From the NCBI RefSeq assembly GCF_040215725.1, contig NZ_CP157968.1:1612001-1676000 (forward strand): 64,000 bases of DNA. The letters are read 5' to 3'. Of this stretch, positions 9,077 to 18,481 are shown one piece after another. The translations under genes and the position numbers were made by a program. The DNA is from Rhizobium sp. ZPR4 (GTDB lineage Bacteria; Pseudomonadota; Alphaproteobacteria; Rhizobiales; Rhizobiaceae). Under the pieces are notes generated by a model that was not told where the DNA came from, ran no database searches, and saw nothing but the letters and a program-made list of their open reading frames with translations. Numbering within the stretch: the first letter of the stretch is position 1; the number at the start of each line of letters is the position of its first letter.

Positions 9077-9661
9077 TTAGATTTCCCAGTCGGAGGTATA
9101 TGTTCTGGATCTCAAGCCCGATGATAGCTCCAGCTTGACCTCGATCGTTTTCCGCAGCCTTGCCGCAAGAGCGTCGGAAAGGATGGCGCCGTCGATCCAA
9201 TCCCTCTCCGTGGCATAGACGACATAGGGATTGATCACGCATTTGAAATCGAGCATCAGCGACATGGCGAGGCTTCCATATGCCATATAGCTATGCGGGA
9301 GCCCACCGGAACAGACGAAAGTGACGATCTGGTCGAACCAGGCCGATTTTCGTCCGCCGGCACCTGTCGCACCGGTAAGCTCGATCAGGCTCTTGGCAAC
9401 ACTGCCCACCGACCAATTGTAAATGGGCACGGCGAGCAGCACGCCATCCACATCGCGAATTGCACGATACAGCCTGTCGTATGAAGGATGCTCATAGCAG
9501 TTCAAGTTGTCGAATACAGGCAACTCGAGATCCTGAAGATCGATAAACTCAACCTCGGCCCCCTTTTCCCGCAATAGGTTTTCTGCCTCACGAGCCATCC
9601 GGCGACTCCGGCTTTCCGGGTCCATGCTGCAGGACAGAATCGTGATCTTCGGTTGCTGCAT
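9077..9661 (-). CDS. NADPH-dependent FMN reductase-like flavoprotein
   Basis: A 194-residue flavodoxin-fold protein. It opens with ITILSCSMDPESRSRRMA (phosphate-binding loop region), then VDGVLLAVPIYNWSVGSVAKSLIEL, the flavin-contacting PxYNxS-type motif of NADPH-dependent FMN reductases, and ends with VTFVCSGGLPHSYMAYGSL. Such enzymes reduce FMN or quinones in the cytoplasm. The ATG at 9661 has GGAGCAAGG just upstream. It diverges from sugar region 1; a functional link is unproven. Confidence 0.8.
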   Translation of the reverse strand: MQQPKITILSCSMDPESRSRRMAREAENLLREKGAEVEFIDLQDLELPVFDNLNCYEHPSYDRLYRAIRDVDGVLLAVPIYNWSVGSVAKSLIELTGATGAGGRKSAWFDQIVTFVCSGGLPHSYMAYGSLAMSLMLDFKCVINPYVVYATERDWIDGAILSDALAARLRKTIEVKLELSSGLRSRTYTSDWEI

Positions 9662-10064
9662 CTCTGCCTTGCTCCGTCGCGAGTGGCACTACGTGAAACC
9701 GCACTACACCTTAGGATTAAGCGGATTCTTCACGTCAACAACTGACTTTTTCCGCGTAATCGCTGCATTCCATCGATGTCACCTACATCGCACACTGTCA
9801 AAACGGCATTTCCCAAGCCAGCTCATTTGCTGCCGCCGCACAGATTGCATTCTTTAAAATCAGTAATAATTACAGATACTTACCTGTATATCTTCAAGCA
9901 GAATTTTCTCAATGGCGGCAACGCGCCATACCGCGACCACATGATTTCCGCACAATCATATTGACATTTGTCGAAAGCACTTCGAATATTGTCAACATCG
10001 GCGCTGAACGATGATCGACGATGTCGTCGGGACCTGTTCCAGCATCCGGAGTGCGGAGGGGAAA
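9662..10064. other. Divergent intergenic region before sugar operon 1
   Basis: About 400 bases, AT-rich between 9840 and 10000. It holds the promoter of the ABC operon (9961-9989) and presumably that of the FMN reductase gene. No RNA gene seen. Confidence 0.5.
9961..9989 (+). promoter_or_regulatory. Sigma70-type promoter with internal dyad, sugar operon 1
   Basis: TTGACA at 9961-9966, a 17-base spacer, then GAATAT at 9984-9989, just before the ABC operon. Within the spacer TCGAA and TTCGA (9971-9975 and 9981-9985) form an inverted repeat around five bases, placed so that a bound repressor would block RNA polymerase. The SorC-DhaK fusion encoded downstream is the obvious candidate regulator (inference). 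Confidence 0.5.
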
Positions 10065-11543
10065 GTGGAATTCCTGCTTGAAGTAGAGGGGCTGAAGAAG
10101 TCCTTTGGCGGCGTCGCTGCATTGCGCGATGGCCGCTTTCAGCTGCGGCCCGGCTCCGTCCATGCTCTCTGTGGCGGCAACGGCGCCGGCAAGTCGACTT
10201 TCCTCAAGATCCTGATGGGCATTCACAAGCGCGATGCCGGCTCCATTCGTCGTCGCGGCAGGGACGTCGATTATGCAAGCCCGGCCGAAGCGCTTGCCGC
10301 CGGCATCGCCATCATCGAGCAGGAACTCAGCCCGATCCCGCATATGACCGTCGCCGAGAACATCTATCTCGGCCGCGAGCCGTCTGCTCGCTTCGGCGGC
10401 ATCGATTTCAAGACGATGAACCGCAATGCCCAGGCGCTCCTCGACCGACTGCAGTTCAATATCCGCGCCACGCAATTCATGATGAACCTCTCGGTCGCCC
10501 AGGTTCAACTGGTCGAGATCGCCAAGGCGCTCAGCCACGATGCCGAAGTGATCTTCATGGACGAGCCCACCTCAGCGATCGGTGAAAAAGAAGCGCAGCA
10601 GCTCTTTGCGACTATCGAGAGGTTGAAAGCGGAAGGCAAAGGCGTCGTCTACGTCTCGCATCGCCTGTCGGAAATCTTCCAGATCGCCGATTCCTACACC
10701 GCCTTTCGCGACGGGTCCTATGTCGGCAGCGGCGCGCTTGCCGATATCGATCGGCCCGGCCTCATCCGCATGATCGTTGGCCGCGAGCTTGGCGAGGAAT
10801 ACATCAAGACCAATGTGCCAACGGCAACGCCTGGGCTTGAAGTCAGCGGCCTCAGCGCAGAAGGCAAAGTCAACGACATCTCGTTTACCGCACACAAGGG
10901 CGAGATTTTCGGCATTTACGGCCTGATGGGCTCCGGCCGCACCGAAATCTTCAACTGCATCTTCGGTGTCGATACCGTCAGCAGCGGCCAGATCAAGCTT
11001 GCAGGAGCGCCCATCACCGTGCGCAAGCCGGCCGAAGCCATGCAGCATGGCATCGCCTTCGTCACGGAAGATCGCAAACTGACCGGCCTCAACCTGATCG
11101 ACAGTGTGCGCAACAACATCTGCCTGGCGAGCCTGCCCGAGATGAGCCCGCGCTTCTCGATGGATCGGCGAGCGGAAGCCGATGCCAGCCAGGACATGAT
11201 CAAGCACTTTGGCATCAAGGCGGCGCGCGACAGCATGCCGGTCTCCGGTCTTTCTGGTGGCAATCAGCAGAAAGTCGTGCTCGGCAAATGGTTCCTGCGC
11301 AAGCCGAAAGTCCTGCTGCTGGATGAGCCGACGCGCGGCGTCGATGTCGGCGCCAAGCGCGAGATCTATCGCATCATCTGCGACTTCGCCGCCGAAGGCG
11401 GCACCGTCATCATGATCTCGTCCGAAATAGACGAGGTTCTCGGCATGTCCGACCGCATCCTGGTGATGCGGCAGGGACGGTCCGCCGGAATTCTCAAGAG
11501 GGAGGAGGCCGACGCGCAGTCGCTCGTGCATCTGTCGACCTGA
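10065..11543 (+). CDS. Sugar ABC importer, tandem ATPase (RbsA type)
   Basis: About 492 residues with two ATP-binding cassettes. The first has Walker A GGNGAGKST (Gly replaces the usual Glu before Asn), a signature region NLSVAQVQLVEIAKAL, and Walker B VIFMDEPTSAI. The second has the degenerate GLMGSGRTE loop usual in this family, then LSGGNQQKV and LLLDEPTRGVD. It powers uptake through the permease encoded next. The frame opens at 10011, but the GTG at 10065 has GGAGGGG at good distance and puts the protein start where RbsA homologues begin. Confidence 0.9.
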   Translation: MEFLLEVEGLKKSFGGVAALRDGRFQLRPGSVHALCGGNGAGKSTFLKILMGIHKRDAGSIRRRGRDVDYASPAEALAAGIAIIEQELSPIPHMTVAENIYLGREPSARFGGIDFKTMNRNAQALLDRLQFNIRATQFMMNLSVAQVQLVEIAKALSHDAEVIFMDEPTSAIGEKEAQQLFATIERLKAEGKGVVYVSHRLSEIFQIADSYTAFRDGSYVGSGALADIDRPGLIRMIVGRELGEEYIKTNVPTATPGLEVSGLSAEGKVNDISFTAHKGEIFGIYGLMGSGRTEIFNCIFGVDTVSSGQIKLAGAPITVRKPAEAMQHGIAFVTEDRKLTGLNLIDSVRNNICLASLPEMSPRFSMDRRAEADASQDMIKHFGIKAARDSMPVSGLSGGNQQKVVLGKWFLRKPKVLLLDEPTRGVDVGAKREIYRIICDFAAEGGTVIMISSEIDEVLGMSDRILVMRQGRSAGILKREEADAQSLVHLST

Positions 11544-11599
11544 AGGCGACAAAAGCAAGAAGCCAAAGATGAAGCGCCCGGCAACAAGAGGTATTTGCA

Positions 11600-12604
11600 A
11601 TGTCCGCCACTGACAACAATCAATCCAACTCGTGGTTCGGCTCGGACCGGCGCAGGTTGATTATTCAGGAATACGGGATTTTTCTCGCCTTCCTGTTGCT
11701 CGCTATCGTCCTGTCATTCTCGAATGAGTATTTCCTGACGGCCGGCAACATTTCCAACGTCTTGCTGCAGACCTCGATCAACGGCGTGCTGGCGATCGGC
11801 ATGACATTCGTCATCCTGACGCGCGGCATCGATCTTTCCGTCGGCTCCGTGGTCGCCCTTACCGGCATCGTCAGCGCAAGCTTCGCAACGACCTCGGCGA
11901 CAGCCGGCATCCTCGGCGCACCCTATCCGCCTTATGTCGCGCTCGCCGTCGGCCTGCTCGTCGGTGTCGCCTGCGGCGCTGTGGTTGGCCTCATCGTCTC
12001 GCGCTTTGCCGTTCCCGCCTTCGTCGCAACGCTCGGCATGCTTTCCGCCGCCCGCGGCCTGACGCTGATCTATGGCGGCGGCAAGCCGGTTCCGGCGCTG
12101 ACACCTGATTTCCGCTGGATCGGCACAGGCAGCGTATTGTCGATCCCGATGCCGGTCATCCTGCTTGCCATCGTCTTCATCGTCGCATGGTGGGTTTTGA
12201 ACCGCACTCGCTTTGGCCGGTACATCTATGCCGTCGGCGGCAATCCGCATGCGGCCATCACCTCAGGCATCAATGTCAGCAAGCTGCGCTTCCTCGTCTA
12301 TGTGATTTCGGGTGGCCTCTCCGGGCTTGCAGGCATGATCCTTGCTGCCCGCACCGGCTCCGCCCTGCCGCAGGCCGGCATTGCCTATGAACTCGACGCG
12401 ATCGCAGCTGTCGTCATCGGCGGCACCAGCCTGTCCGGCGGTGTCGGCCGCATCACCGGCACGCTGATCGGCGCATTGATCATCGGGGTCATGAACAACG
12501 GCCTCGATCTCATGGGGATCCAGTCCTACTACCAGCAGGTTCTCAAGGGCGCGCTCATCGTCGGCGCCGTCATGCTCGACCAGAAGAGAAATTTGGGCGG
12601 CTGA
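11600..12604 (+). CDS. Sugar ABC importer, permease (RbsC type)
   Basis: A 334-residue inner-membrane protein with 8-10 hydrophobic segments. It has the family motifs ILTRGIDLSVGSVVALTG (about 73-90) and GGTSLSGGVGRITGTLIGAL (about 273-292), and the cytoplasmic loop GRYIYAVGGNPHAA that contacts the ATPase. It forms the channel of the importer with the preceding ATPase and the following binding protein. Confidence 0.92.
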   Translation: MSATDNNQSNSWFGSDRRRLIIQEYGIFLAFLLLAIVLSFSNEYFLTAGNISNVLLQTSINGVLAIGMTFVILTRGIDLSVGSVVALTGIVSASFATTSATAGILGAPYPPYVALAVGLLVGVACGAVVGLIVSRFAVPAFVATLGMLSAARGLTLIYGGGKPVPALTPDFRWIGTGSVLSIPMPVILLAIVFIVAWWVLNRTRFGRYIYAVGGNPHAAITSGINVSKLRFLVYVISGGLSGLAGMILAARTGSALPQAGIAYELDAIAAVVIGGTSLSGGVGRITGTLIGALIIGVMNNGLDLMGIQSYYQQVLKGALIVGAVMLDQKRNLGG

Positions 12605-12689
12605 GCCCAATGAAATTCCAGTGTCCGCACTCGGAAAACCAAACGGCGCGTCAAGGCGACGGCCGGACTTTCAACGGAGGAGACTTATA

Positions 12690-13679
12690 ATGAAAAAATT
12701 ATTGATTGCACTTGCTGCTGCAACCGCACTTCTGGCGTCACCCGCCCTCGCCCAGGATAAGAAACTAAAGATCGGCGCGGCGCCCTATGGCCTCAATGCC
12801 GAGTTCATGCAGATCTGGTCGGCAGCGCTGAAGGAACATCCCGCCGTCAAGAACGGGGATGTCGACCTGACCATCTTCGACGGCCGCTACGATGCGCTCG
12901 TGCAGCAGGAACAGGTCAACACGATGATCACGCAGAAGTTCGACGCGATCATCTTCGTGCCGATCGATATCGAAGCTGCAGCGACAGCCGTACAGGCCGC
13001 TCACGACGCCGGCATCCCCGTCGTCGGCTCGAACACGCGCGTCAACTCCGATCTCCTGACCTCCTATGTCGGCTCCGATGACACCATCTCCGGCTACATG
13101 GAAGCCAAGACAGTTCTCGACAAGATCGGCTGCAAGGGCAACGTGGTCATCCTCGAAGGCCCGATCGGCCAGTCGGCGCAGATCTCGCGCCTCGAAGGCA
13201 ACAAGAAGGCGCTTGCCGAGTGCCCGAATGTCAAGGTGCTGGAAGACCAGACCGCAAACTGGTCGCGTGCTGAAGCCCAGACGCTGATGGAAAACTGGCT
13301 GACCTCGCACCCCGGCCAGATCAATGGTGTTATCGGCCAGAACGACGAGATGGCCCTCGGCGCGATCGAGGCGATCAAGGCTGCCAAGCTCAACGTCAAG
13401 GACTTCGCGATCGCTGGCATCGACGGCATCACCGATGCGCTCCACGCCGTCAAGGACGGCACGATGACCTCCATCCTGCAGGACGCCAGCGCGCAAGCCC
13501 AGGGCGCCCTCGACCTCGCGATCTTTGCCGCCAAGAAGGGTAACTACAAGCCGGAATCCAAGATCTGGGAACAGTATCCGGCCATGCCGTTTAACGACGG
13601 CAAGGAGAAGAACTATAATGTTCCGTGGACCCCGGTAACGGCAGAAAACGTCGACAAGCTGCTTGAAACCCGCAAGTAA
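12690..13679 (+). CDS. Sugar ABC importer, periplasmic binding protein
   Basis: About 329 residues. The start at 12690 follows a strong GGAGG and gives a clean Sec signal (MKKLLIALAAATALLASPAL, cleaved after ALA). The mature part is a type I (RbsB-like) binding fold: ITQKFDAIIFVPIDIEAA, IPVVGSNTRVN, GVIGQNDEMALGAIEAI, AGIDGITDALHAVKDG. It captures the sugar or polyol in the periplasm. Ligand unknown; the downstream SDR and DhaK/DhaL genes suggest a short polyol or ketose (inference). Confidence 0.92.
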   Translation: MKKLLIALAAATALLASPALAQDKKLKIGAAPYGLNAEFMQIWSAALKEHPAVKNGDVDLTIFDGRYDALVQQEQVNTMITQKFDAIIFVPIDIEAAATAVQAAHDAGIPVVGSNTRVNSDLLTSYVGSDDTISGYMEAKTVLDKIGCKGNVVILEGPIGQSAQISRLEGNKKALAECPNVKVLEDQTANWSRAEAQTLMENWLTSHPGQINGVIGQNDEMALGAIEAIKAAKLNVKDFAIAGIDGITDALHAVKDGTMTSILQDASAQAQGALDLAIFAAKKGNYKPESKIWEQYPAMPFNDGKEKNYNVPWTPVTAENVDKLLETRK

Positions 13680-13688
13680 GATCAATGC

Positions 13689-13711
13689 GACGGGGCGAAC
13701 TTCGCCCCGTC
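13689..13711 (+). terminator. Intercistronic hairpin after binding-protein gene
   Basis: A perfect 10-base stem (GACGGGGCGA / TCGCCCCGTC) with a three-base loop directly after the binding-protein stop codon. No T-run follows, so it is more likely a partial terminator or a 3' stabiliser that raises binding-protein mRNA relative to downstream genes, as is common in such operons. Confidence 0.6.
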
Positions 13712-13739
13712 TCACCCCCAAGACAGAGGCTTGAAGAAG

Positions 13740-14513
13740 ATGACCGAGACATCCCCAGACATTGATTTGAACTTCCCGCTCTCAGGCAAGACAGCGCTTA
13801 TTACGGGCGGCGGCTCCGGCATCGGCGCTGCAATCGCGGCAGCATTCGCTTCCAAGGGTGCAAAGGTCGCCGTCCTCGATATCAATGTCGACATGGCGAA
13901 AGCCAAGGCATCCGAAATCGGCGGTGGCGCTGAGGCATTCGTCTGTGACGTGTCCGATCCGGCTTCGGTCAACAAGGCTGTCAGCGACGTCGTCGCACAA
14001 TTCGGCGGCATCGATATCGCCGTAAACAGCGCCGGTGTCGTCTTCCTTGCCCCTGCCGAGGATCTGCCGCTCGACTATTGGGACAAGACGATCAACATCA
14101 ATCTCAAGGGTACGTTCCTCGTCACGCAGGCCGTGGGCCGCGCCATGATCGCCGCCGGCAAGGGCGGTAAGATCGTCAATCTCGCGTCGCAGGCCGGCAC
14201 GGTCGCTATCGAAGAGCATGTTGCCTACTGCGCCTCCAAGTTCGGCGTGATCGGCATGTCCAAGACCTTTGCCGCCGAATGGGGCAAGCATGGCATCAAC
14301 GTCAACACCATTTCGCCGACCATCGTGCTGACCGAGCTCGGCAAGAAGGCCTGGGCCGGTGAAAAGGGCGAGGCCGCCAAGAAGCGCATCCCCACTGGCC
14401 GCTTCGCTTTTCCGGAGGAGATCGCAGCCGCGGCTGTTTTCCTCTCGTCGTCCGGCGCGGAGATGATCAACGGCGCCGATCTGCTGATCGACGGCGGCTA
14501 CACCATTCTTTGA
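13740..14513 (+). CDS. Short-chain dehydrogenase/reductase (polyol dehydrogenase-like)
   Basis: About 257 residues, a classical SDR. It has the cofactor loop TGGGSGIG near residue 25, the motif NSAGV, the catalytic Ser in VNLASQAGT and the YCASK (YxxxK) pair. The acidic AVLDIN after strand two favours NAD+ over NADP+. It ends in NGADLLIDGGYTIL. Probably oxidises the imported polyol to a ketose that the adjacent DhaK/DhaL phosphorylates (context inference). A TTG nine bases upstream (13731) also opens the frame; the ATG at 13740 is preferred. Confidence 0.88.
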   Translation: MTETSPDIDLNFPLSGKTALITGGGSGIGAAIAAAFASKGAKVAVLDINVDMAKAKASEIGGGAEAFVCDVSDPASVNKAVSDVVAQFGGIDIAVNSAGVVFLAPAEDLPLDYWDKTININLKGTFLVTQAVGRAMIAAGKGGKIVNLASQAGTVAIEEHVAYCASKFGVIGMSKTFAAEWGKHGINVNTISPTIVLTELGKKAWAGEKGEAAKKRIPTGRFAFPEEIAAAAVFLSSSGAEMINGADLLIDGGYTIL

Positions 14514-14546
14514 GCGCAAACGCTCGACAATTCGACAGGAGAGACC

Positions 14547-15539
14547 ATGCAGCGGTTCATCAACAATCCCGATGAAGTCGTTGAAGATACTGTAAAAGGC
14601 TTCATCAAGGCACACTCGGATATCGTTCGTGTCGCCGAAAATCCGCGCGTCGTCGTTGCCAAGGCTGCCCCACATGCCGGTAAGGTCGGCGTGATCACCG
14701 GCGGCGGTTCGGGCCATGAGCCGGCTTTCATCGGCTATACCGGCAAAAACTTGCTGGATGCGGTCGCAGTCGGCGAGCTTTTTTCGTCTCCGACGGCCAA
14801 GAGCTTCCACGATGCCATTCGTGAAGCCAATGGCGGCCGCGGCGTTATCTGCCTTTATGGCAACTATGCCGGCGACAACATGAACGTGAAGATGGCGACG
14901 AAACTCGCAGCAAAAGACGGCATCGAAGTCGCAACCGTGGTCGCCAACGACGATGTCTGCTCGGCACCGCCTGAGGAGCGCGAGAAGCGCCGCGGTGTCG
15001 CCGGCGAAATCTTCATGTGGAAGGTTGGCGGCGCCAAAGCCTCCAAGGGAGCAAGCCTTGAGGAAGTCCGTGTGGCCGCGCAGAAGGCCATCGACAGTTG
15101 CCGTTCCGTCGGCATCGGTCTCGGTCCCTGTACCCTGCCCGCCGTCGGTCATCCGAATTTCCAGATCGAGCCTGGCACGATGGAAGTCGGTATCGGCCAT
15201 CATGGCGAACCCGGCGTTCGCGTCGAGCCGCTGAAGACGGCTGCAGAGATTGCCGAGGACATGTGCCAGATCGTGCTCGACGATCATAATCTGGCCGCCG
15301 GAACGGAGGTGGCGGTCCTCGTATCGGGTCTCGGTGCGACACCGGTCAACGAGCTCTACATCTTGAACGATACGATCGAGGCAAAGATCTCGGAACGGGG
15401 CCTGAAGATCTACAAGACCTATATCGGCAACTACTTCACATCGCTCGAAATGGTCGGCGCGACGCTGACCGTGATGGCGCTCGACGACGAGCTGAAAGAG
15501 CTTCTCAACGTCGAGGTCAAGTGCACGACGCTGCTCTGA
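14547..15539 (+). CDS. dhaK: Dihydroxyacetone kinase-type subunit DhaK
   Basis: A 330-residue protein of full DhaK length. It has the N-terminal FINNPDEVVEDTVKGFIKAH, the substrate-site glycines VGVITGGGSGHEPAFIGY, LYGNYAGDNMN, NDDVCSAPPEEREKRRGVAG, and GIGHHGEPG, whose second His (about 219) aligns with the covalent ketose-binding His of DhaK. With DhaL it phosphorylates a short ketose. No DhaM/PTS gene is nearby, so ATP is the likely phosphate donor. Related rhizobial and mycobacterial systems act on erythruloses, so dihydroxyacetone itself need not be the substrate. Confidence 0.9.
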   Translation: MQRFINNPDEVVEDTVKGFIKAHSDIVRVAENPRVVVAKAAPHAGKVGVITGGGSGHEPAFIGYTGKNLLDAVAVGELFSSPTAKSFHDAIREANGGRGVICLYGNYAGDNMNVKMATKLAAKDGIEVATVVANDDVCSAPPEEREKRRGVAGEIFMWKVGGAKASKGASLEEVRVAAQKAIDSCRSVGIGLGPCTLPAVGHPNFQIEPGTMEVGIGHHGEPGVRVEPLKTAAEIAEDMCQIVLDDHNLAAGTEVAVLVSGLGATPVNELYILNDTIEAKISERGLKIYKTYIGNYFTSLEMVGATLTVMALDDELKELLNVEVKCTTLL

Positions 15540-15552
15540 GGGGGACGTACGC

Positions 15553-16194
15553 ATGCAGACATTCAACAACGCGACGGCTGGCGATATCGTCTTGACGATG
15601 GCCGAGCGCATCGTCGAGAATCGTGCCTATCTCAGCGAGATCGACGGCAAGATCGGCGATGGCGACCACGGCGTCAACATGGCCAAGGGCTTCGGCATGG
15701 CCGCCGAGCGCCTGAAGGGCAAGAACCAATCGCTGTCAGCGTCGCTCGACACGCTGGGCACGGTGCTGATGACCGAAATCGGCGGCTCCATGGGTCCGCT
15801 CTACGGCGTCATGTTCACCGAGATTGCCGAAAAGCTCGAAGGCATAGAGGCCATCGATAGCGCAGCCTACAGCAAGGCATTGCATGCCGGGCTTGAAGGC
15901 ATTCAGTCGATCGGATCGGCCAAGGTCGGCGACAAGACGCTGCTCGATACGCTGGTTCCGGCGATCGAAGCGTTCGACGCCGCCAATGCAGCCGGCAAAT
16001 CTTTCGCCGATGCACTCGACGCATTGGTCGCAGCAGCCGAGGCCGGTCGTGACTCGACGCTCAATCTCGTTGCCAAGATTGGCCGCGCCAGCCGGCTGGG
16101 CGAGCGCTCGCTTGGCGTGCTGGACGCGGGCGCGACCTCTTGCGCAATCATCCTGAAGGAGCTTTCCGAGGGCGCACGCGCGCGCCTTCAGTAA
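15553..16194 (+). CDS. dhaL: Dihydroxyacetone kinase-type subunit DhaL
   Basis: A 213-residue helical-barrel nucleotide-binding subunit. The metal/ADP motif IGDGDHGVNMAKGF is intact near residue 36. Later family segments are TEIGGSMGPLYG, VGDKTLLDTLVPAIEAF, and the C-terminal GRASRLGERSLGVLDAGA. It supplies the nucleotide site for the DhaK encoded 13 bases upstream. Start ATG with a G-rich Shine-Dalgarno. Confidence 0.92.
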   Translation: MQTFNNATAGDIVLTMAERIVENRAYLSEIDGKIGDGDHGVNMAKGFGMAAERLKGKNQSLSASLDTLGTVLMTEIGGSMGPLYGVMFTEIAEKLEGIEAIDSAAYSKALHAGLEGIQSIGSAKVGDKTLLDTLVPAIEAFDAANAAGKSFADALDALVAAAEAGRDSTLNLVAKIGRASRLGERSLGVLDAGATSCAIILKELSEGARARLQ

Positions 16195-16329
16195 CAAGGC
16201 TCTCCCAAGGCTGCGCGATCTCGTGCTCCACCACGGGGTCGCGCGCGCCGCTCCCTTCGAAGAAGAAGCATTTGCAAACCTGCGCCAATGCTTCCATCCT
16301 CTGGCGGAAAATGGGGACAGTGAATCGTC

Positions 16330-18426
16330 ATGACGGGCAAGGCATCTTCGGTCGGCAAACATAGTGCAAGCAAAGCGGGCGTGCCTGATGCGTCCGACAG
16401 CATGCCGCTGCGCTATGGCGACGACCCTTACGTCTGGGCCTGCTGGCTCTATTATGAAGATGGCAAGACCCAGGGCGATATCGCCGAGATCATGGGCATT
16501 TCGCGAGCGACCGTGAACAGCTATCTCGCCGATGCCCGCAGCCGGGGCATCGTCAATATCTCGCTCGAGCCGTCGCGGCTGAGCTCGCTCTCCATCGCCC
16601 AGGAACTCAAGCGGCATTTCGGCCTGCATGACTGTCTCGTCGTGCCGAGCGATGACGGCTCCCGGCCGCTGATCGACCGCCTCGGAACCGCCGGTGCACA
16701 GGCGATTGCCAGGCTCCTGAAATCCGGCGACACGCTTGCCGTCGCCTGGGGTCGGACTGTTTTGGCCGTCGCTGAGCAGGCCAACGTGCCGAACCTGCAG
16801 GACGTCACCATCGTCCAGGCGACCGGCGGCACGCGTGCGCGCTTCGCCTATACGCCGGAACTTTGCGCGGCCGCCTTCGCTAACGCAACCGATGGCAAGC
16901 TCATCAACATCACGGCGCCCGCCATCGTCTCGACCCCGGAGGTTCGCGAGATCCTGCTGCGCGAGCCGCTGGTCGAGGATCAGTTTGCCACGCTCTCCAA
17001 AGCCAACAAGGCAATTTTCGGCGTAGCGTCTCTGCGGCCGAATTCCACGATTCATAGCAGCGGCTTCTTCGAGTCTGTCTCGCTGCAGGACTATCTCGCG
17101 AAGAATGCCGTCGGCGTTCTCGCCGGGCGCTTCATCGATGCGAAAGGCCAGCCGGTTGCCGGGCCGCTTGACGATCGCACCATCGGCATATCCCTCGACA
17201 TGCTGAAATCCATCGGCCTGCGGATCGCCGTTGCCGGCGGCTTCGACAAGGTGCCGGCAATCCTTGCCGCCTTGCGCGGCGGATACATCAACGTCCTGAT
17301 TACCGATGCTGCCACGGGTCGAGGCATCCTCAATGCAGACGGTGTCACCGAATTCGACCAGAAAGCCCAGCAGCGCCCGCGAACGGACAACAGCGTTGCC
17401 CTGCCCTGCAGCTACCGAACGCACATCAAGAAGTTCCTCAACAACCCTGACGATGTCGTCGACGAAATGCTCGAGGGTATCGTCAAGGCACACGCGTCGC
17501 ATATCGCGCCGATCAAGGGATCGAACCGCGCGCTGGTGGCACGCAATGGTCCAAGAGCTGGTAAGGTTGGCCTGGTGATCGGCGGCGGCACGGGGCATGA
17601 GCCCTGCTTCCTCGGCTATGTCGGCAAGGGCCTTGCCGATGCCGTCGCCATCGGCAACATCTTTTCCTCGCCACCGCCGACACCTATCCTCGAATGCGCC
17701 AAGGCCTCTTCCGGCGGGCAAGGCGTGCTCTTCGTCTATGGCAATTATGCCGGCGACGTCATGAACTTCGAGATGGCCGCCGAAATGGCGCAGGAGCAGC
17801 AGATCGATGTGCGCACCGTCTTGACGACGGACGATATCTCCTCCTCGCCGATCGAAGATCGCGAGGGGCGGCGCGGTGTTGCCGGCAACTTCTTCATCTT
17901 CAAGATTGCGGGTGCTGCCTGCGACAAGGGCCTGTCGCTCGATGCTTGTGAGGCAGTGACGCGCAAGGCGAATGACCGCACCTTTACCATGGGTGTCGCG
18001 CTGGAGCCCTGCTCGCTGCCGCAGACACGCCGCCACAATTTCGAGATCGGCCCCGACGATATCGAATTCGGCATGGGCATTCACGGCGAACGCGGCGTCA
18101 CCCGCGAAAGGATGATGACGGCCGACGAGATCACCGACCGCGTGATGGACCGGATATTCTCCGAAATGAAGCCCGCAGCGGGCGATCGCGTCGCCGTCCT
18201 CATAAACTCCTTCGGCGCGACGCCGTTGATGGAACTCTACATCCTGTTCCGCCGCGTCGAGCAGCGCTTGAGCGCAAAAGACATCAAGATCGAGGCGAAC
18301 TGGGTTGGGCATTATTGCACGTCGCTCGACATGACCGGCGCATCCATATCCATCCTGCATCTCGATCAGGAGCTGACTGATATGCTGCGCCATCCATGCG
18401 ACACCTTCGCTTTGAAGATCGGATGA
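16330..18426 (+). CDS. SorC-family regulator fused to DhaK kinase subunit
   Basis: A 698-residue fusion. Residues 35-80 carry a helix-turn-helix (GKTQGDIAEIMGISRATVNS). Residues 90-345 form a SorC/DeoR-type effector-binding domain (SGDTLAVAWGRTVLAV; ends LITDAATGRGILNA). From about residue 365 a complete DhaK domain follows: FLNNPDDVVDEMLEGI, LVIGGGTGHEPCFLGY, YGNYAGDVMNFEMA, and MGIHGERG with the catalytic-type His at about 585. The frame is continuous across the junction. The DhaK half could bind the ketose to tune DNA binding, or simply be a second kinase subunit. Bifunctional proteins of this type are known in databases, but their mechanism is unclear to me. Confidence 0.9.
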   Translation: MTGKASSVGKHSASKAGVPDASDSMPLRYGDDPYVWACWLYYEDGKTQGDIAEIMGISRATVNSYLADARSRGIVNISLEPSRLSSLSIAQELKRHFGLHDCLVVPSDDGSRPLIDRLGTAGAQAIARLLKSGDTLAVAWGRTVLAVAEQANVPNLQDVTIVQATGGTRARFAYTPELCAAAFANATDGKLINITAPAIVSTPEVREILLREPLVEDQFATLSKANKAIFGVASLRPNSTIHSSGFFESVSLQDYLAKNAVGVLAGRFIDAKGQPVAGPLDDRTIGISLDMLKSIGLRIAVAGGFDKVPAILAALRGGYINVLITDAATGRGILNADGVTEFDQKAQQRPRTDNSVALPCSYRTHIKKFLNNPDDVVDEMLEGIVKAHASHIAPIKGSNRALVARNGPRAGKVGLVIGGGTGHEPCFLGYVGKGLADAVAIGNIFSSPPPTPILECAKASSGGQGVLFVYGNYAGDVMNFEMAAEMAQEQQIDVRTVLTTDDISSSPIEDREGRRGVAGNFFIFKIAGAACDKGLSLDACEAVTRKANDRTFTMGVALEPCSLPQTRRHNFEIGPDDIEFGMGIHGERGVTRERMMTADEITDRVMDRIFSEMKPAAGDRVAVLINSFGATPLMELYILFRRVEQRLSAKDIKIEANWVGHYCTSLDMTGASISILHLDQELTDMLRHPCDTFALKIG

Positions 18427-18481
18427 ACCTACAAGAATGTGCCCAGCGACAATCAAAATGGCTGGGACCGGGAGGAAGACG

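Noticed and set aside
13782..15611. Open frame of 609 codons on the minus strand
   Set aside because: Antisense shadow of the SDR and DhaK genes.
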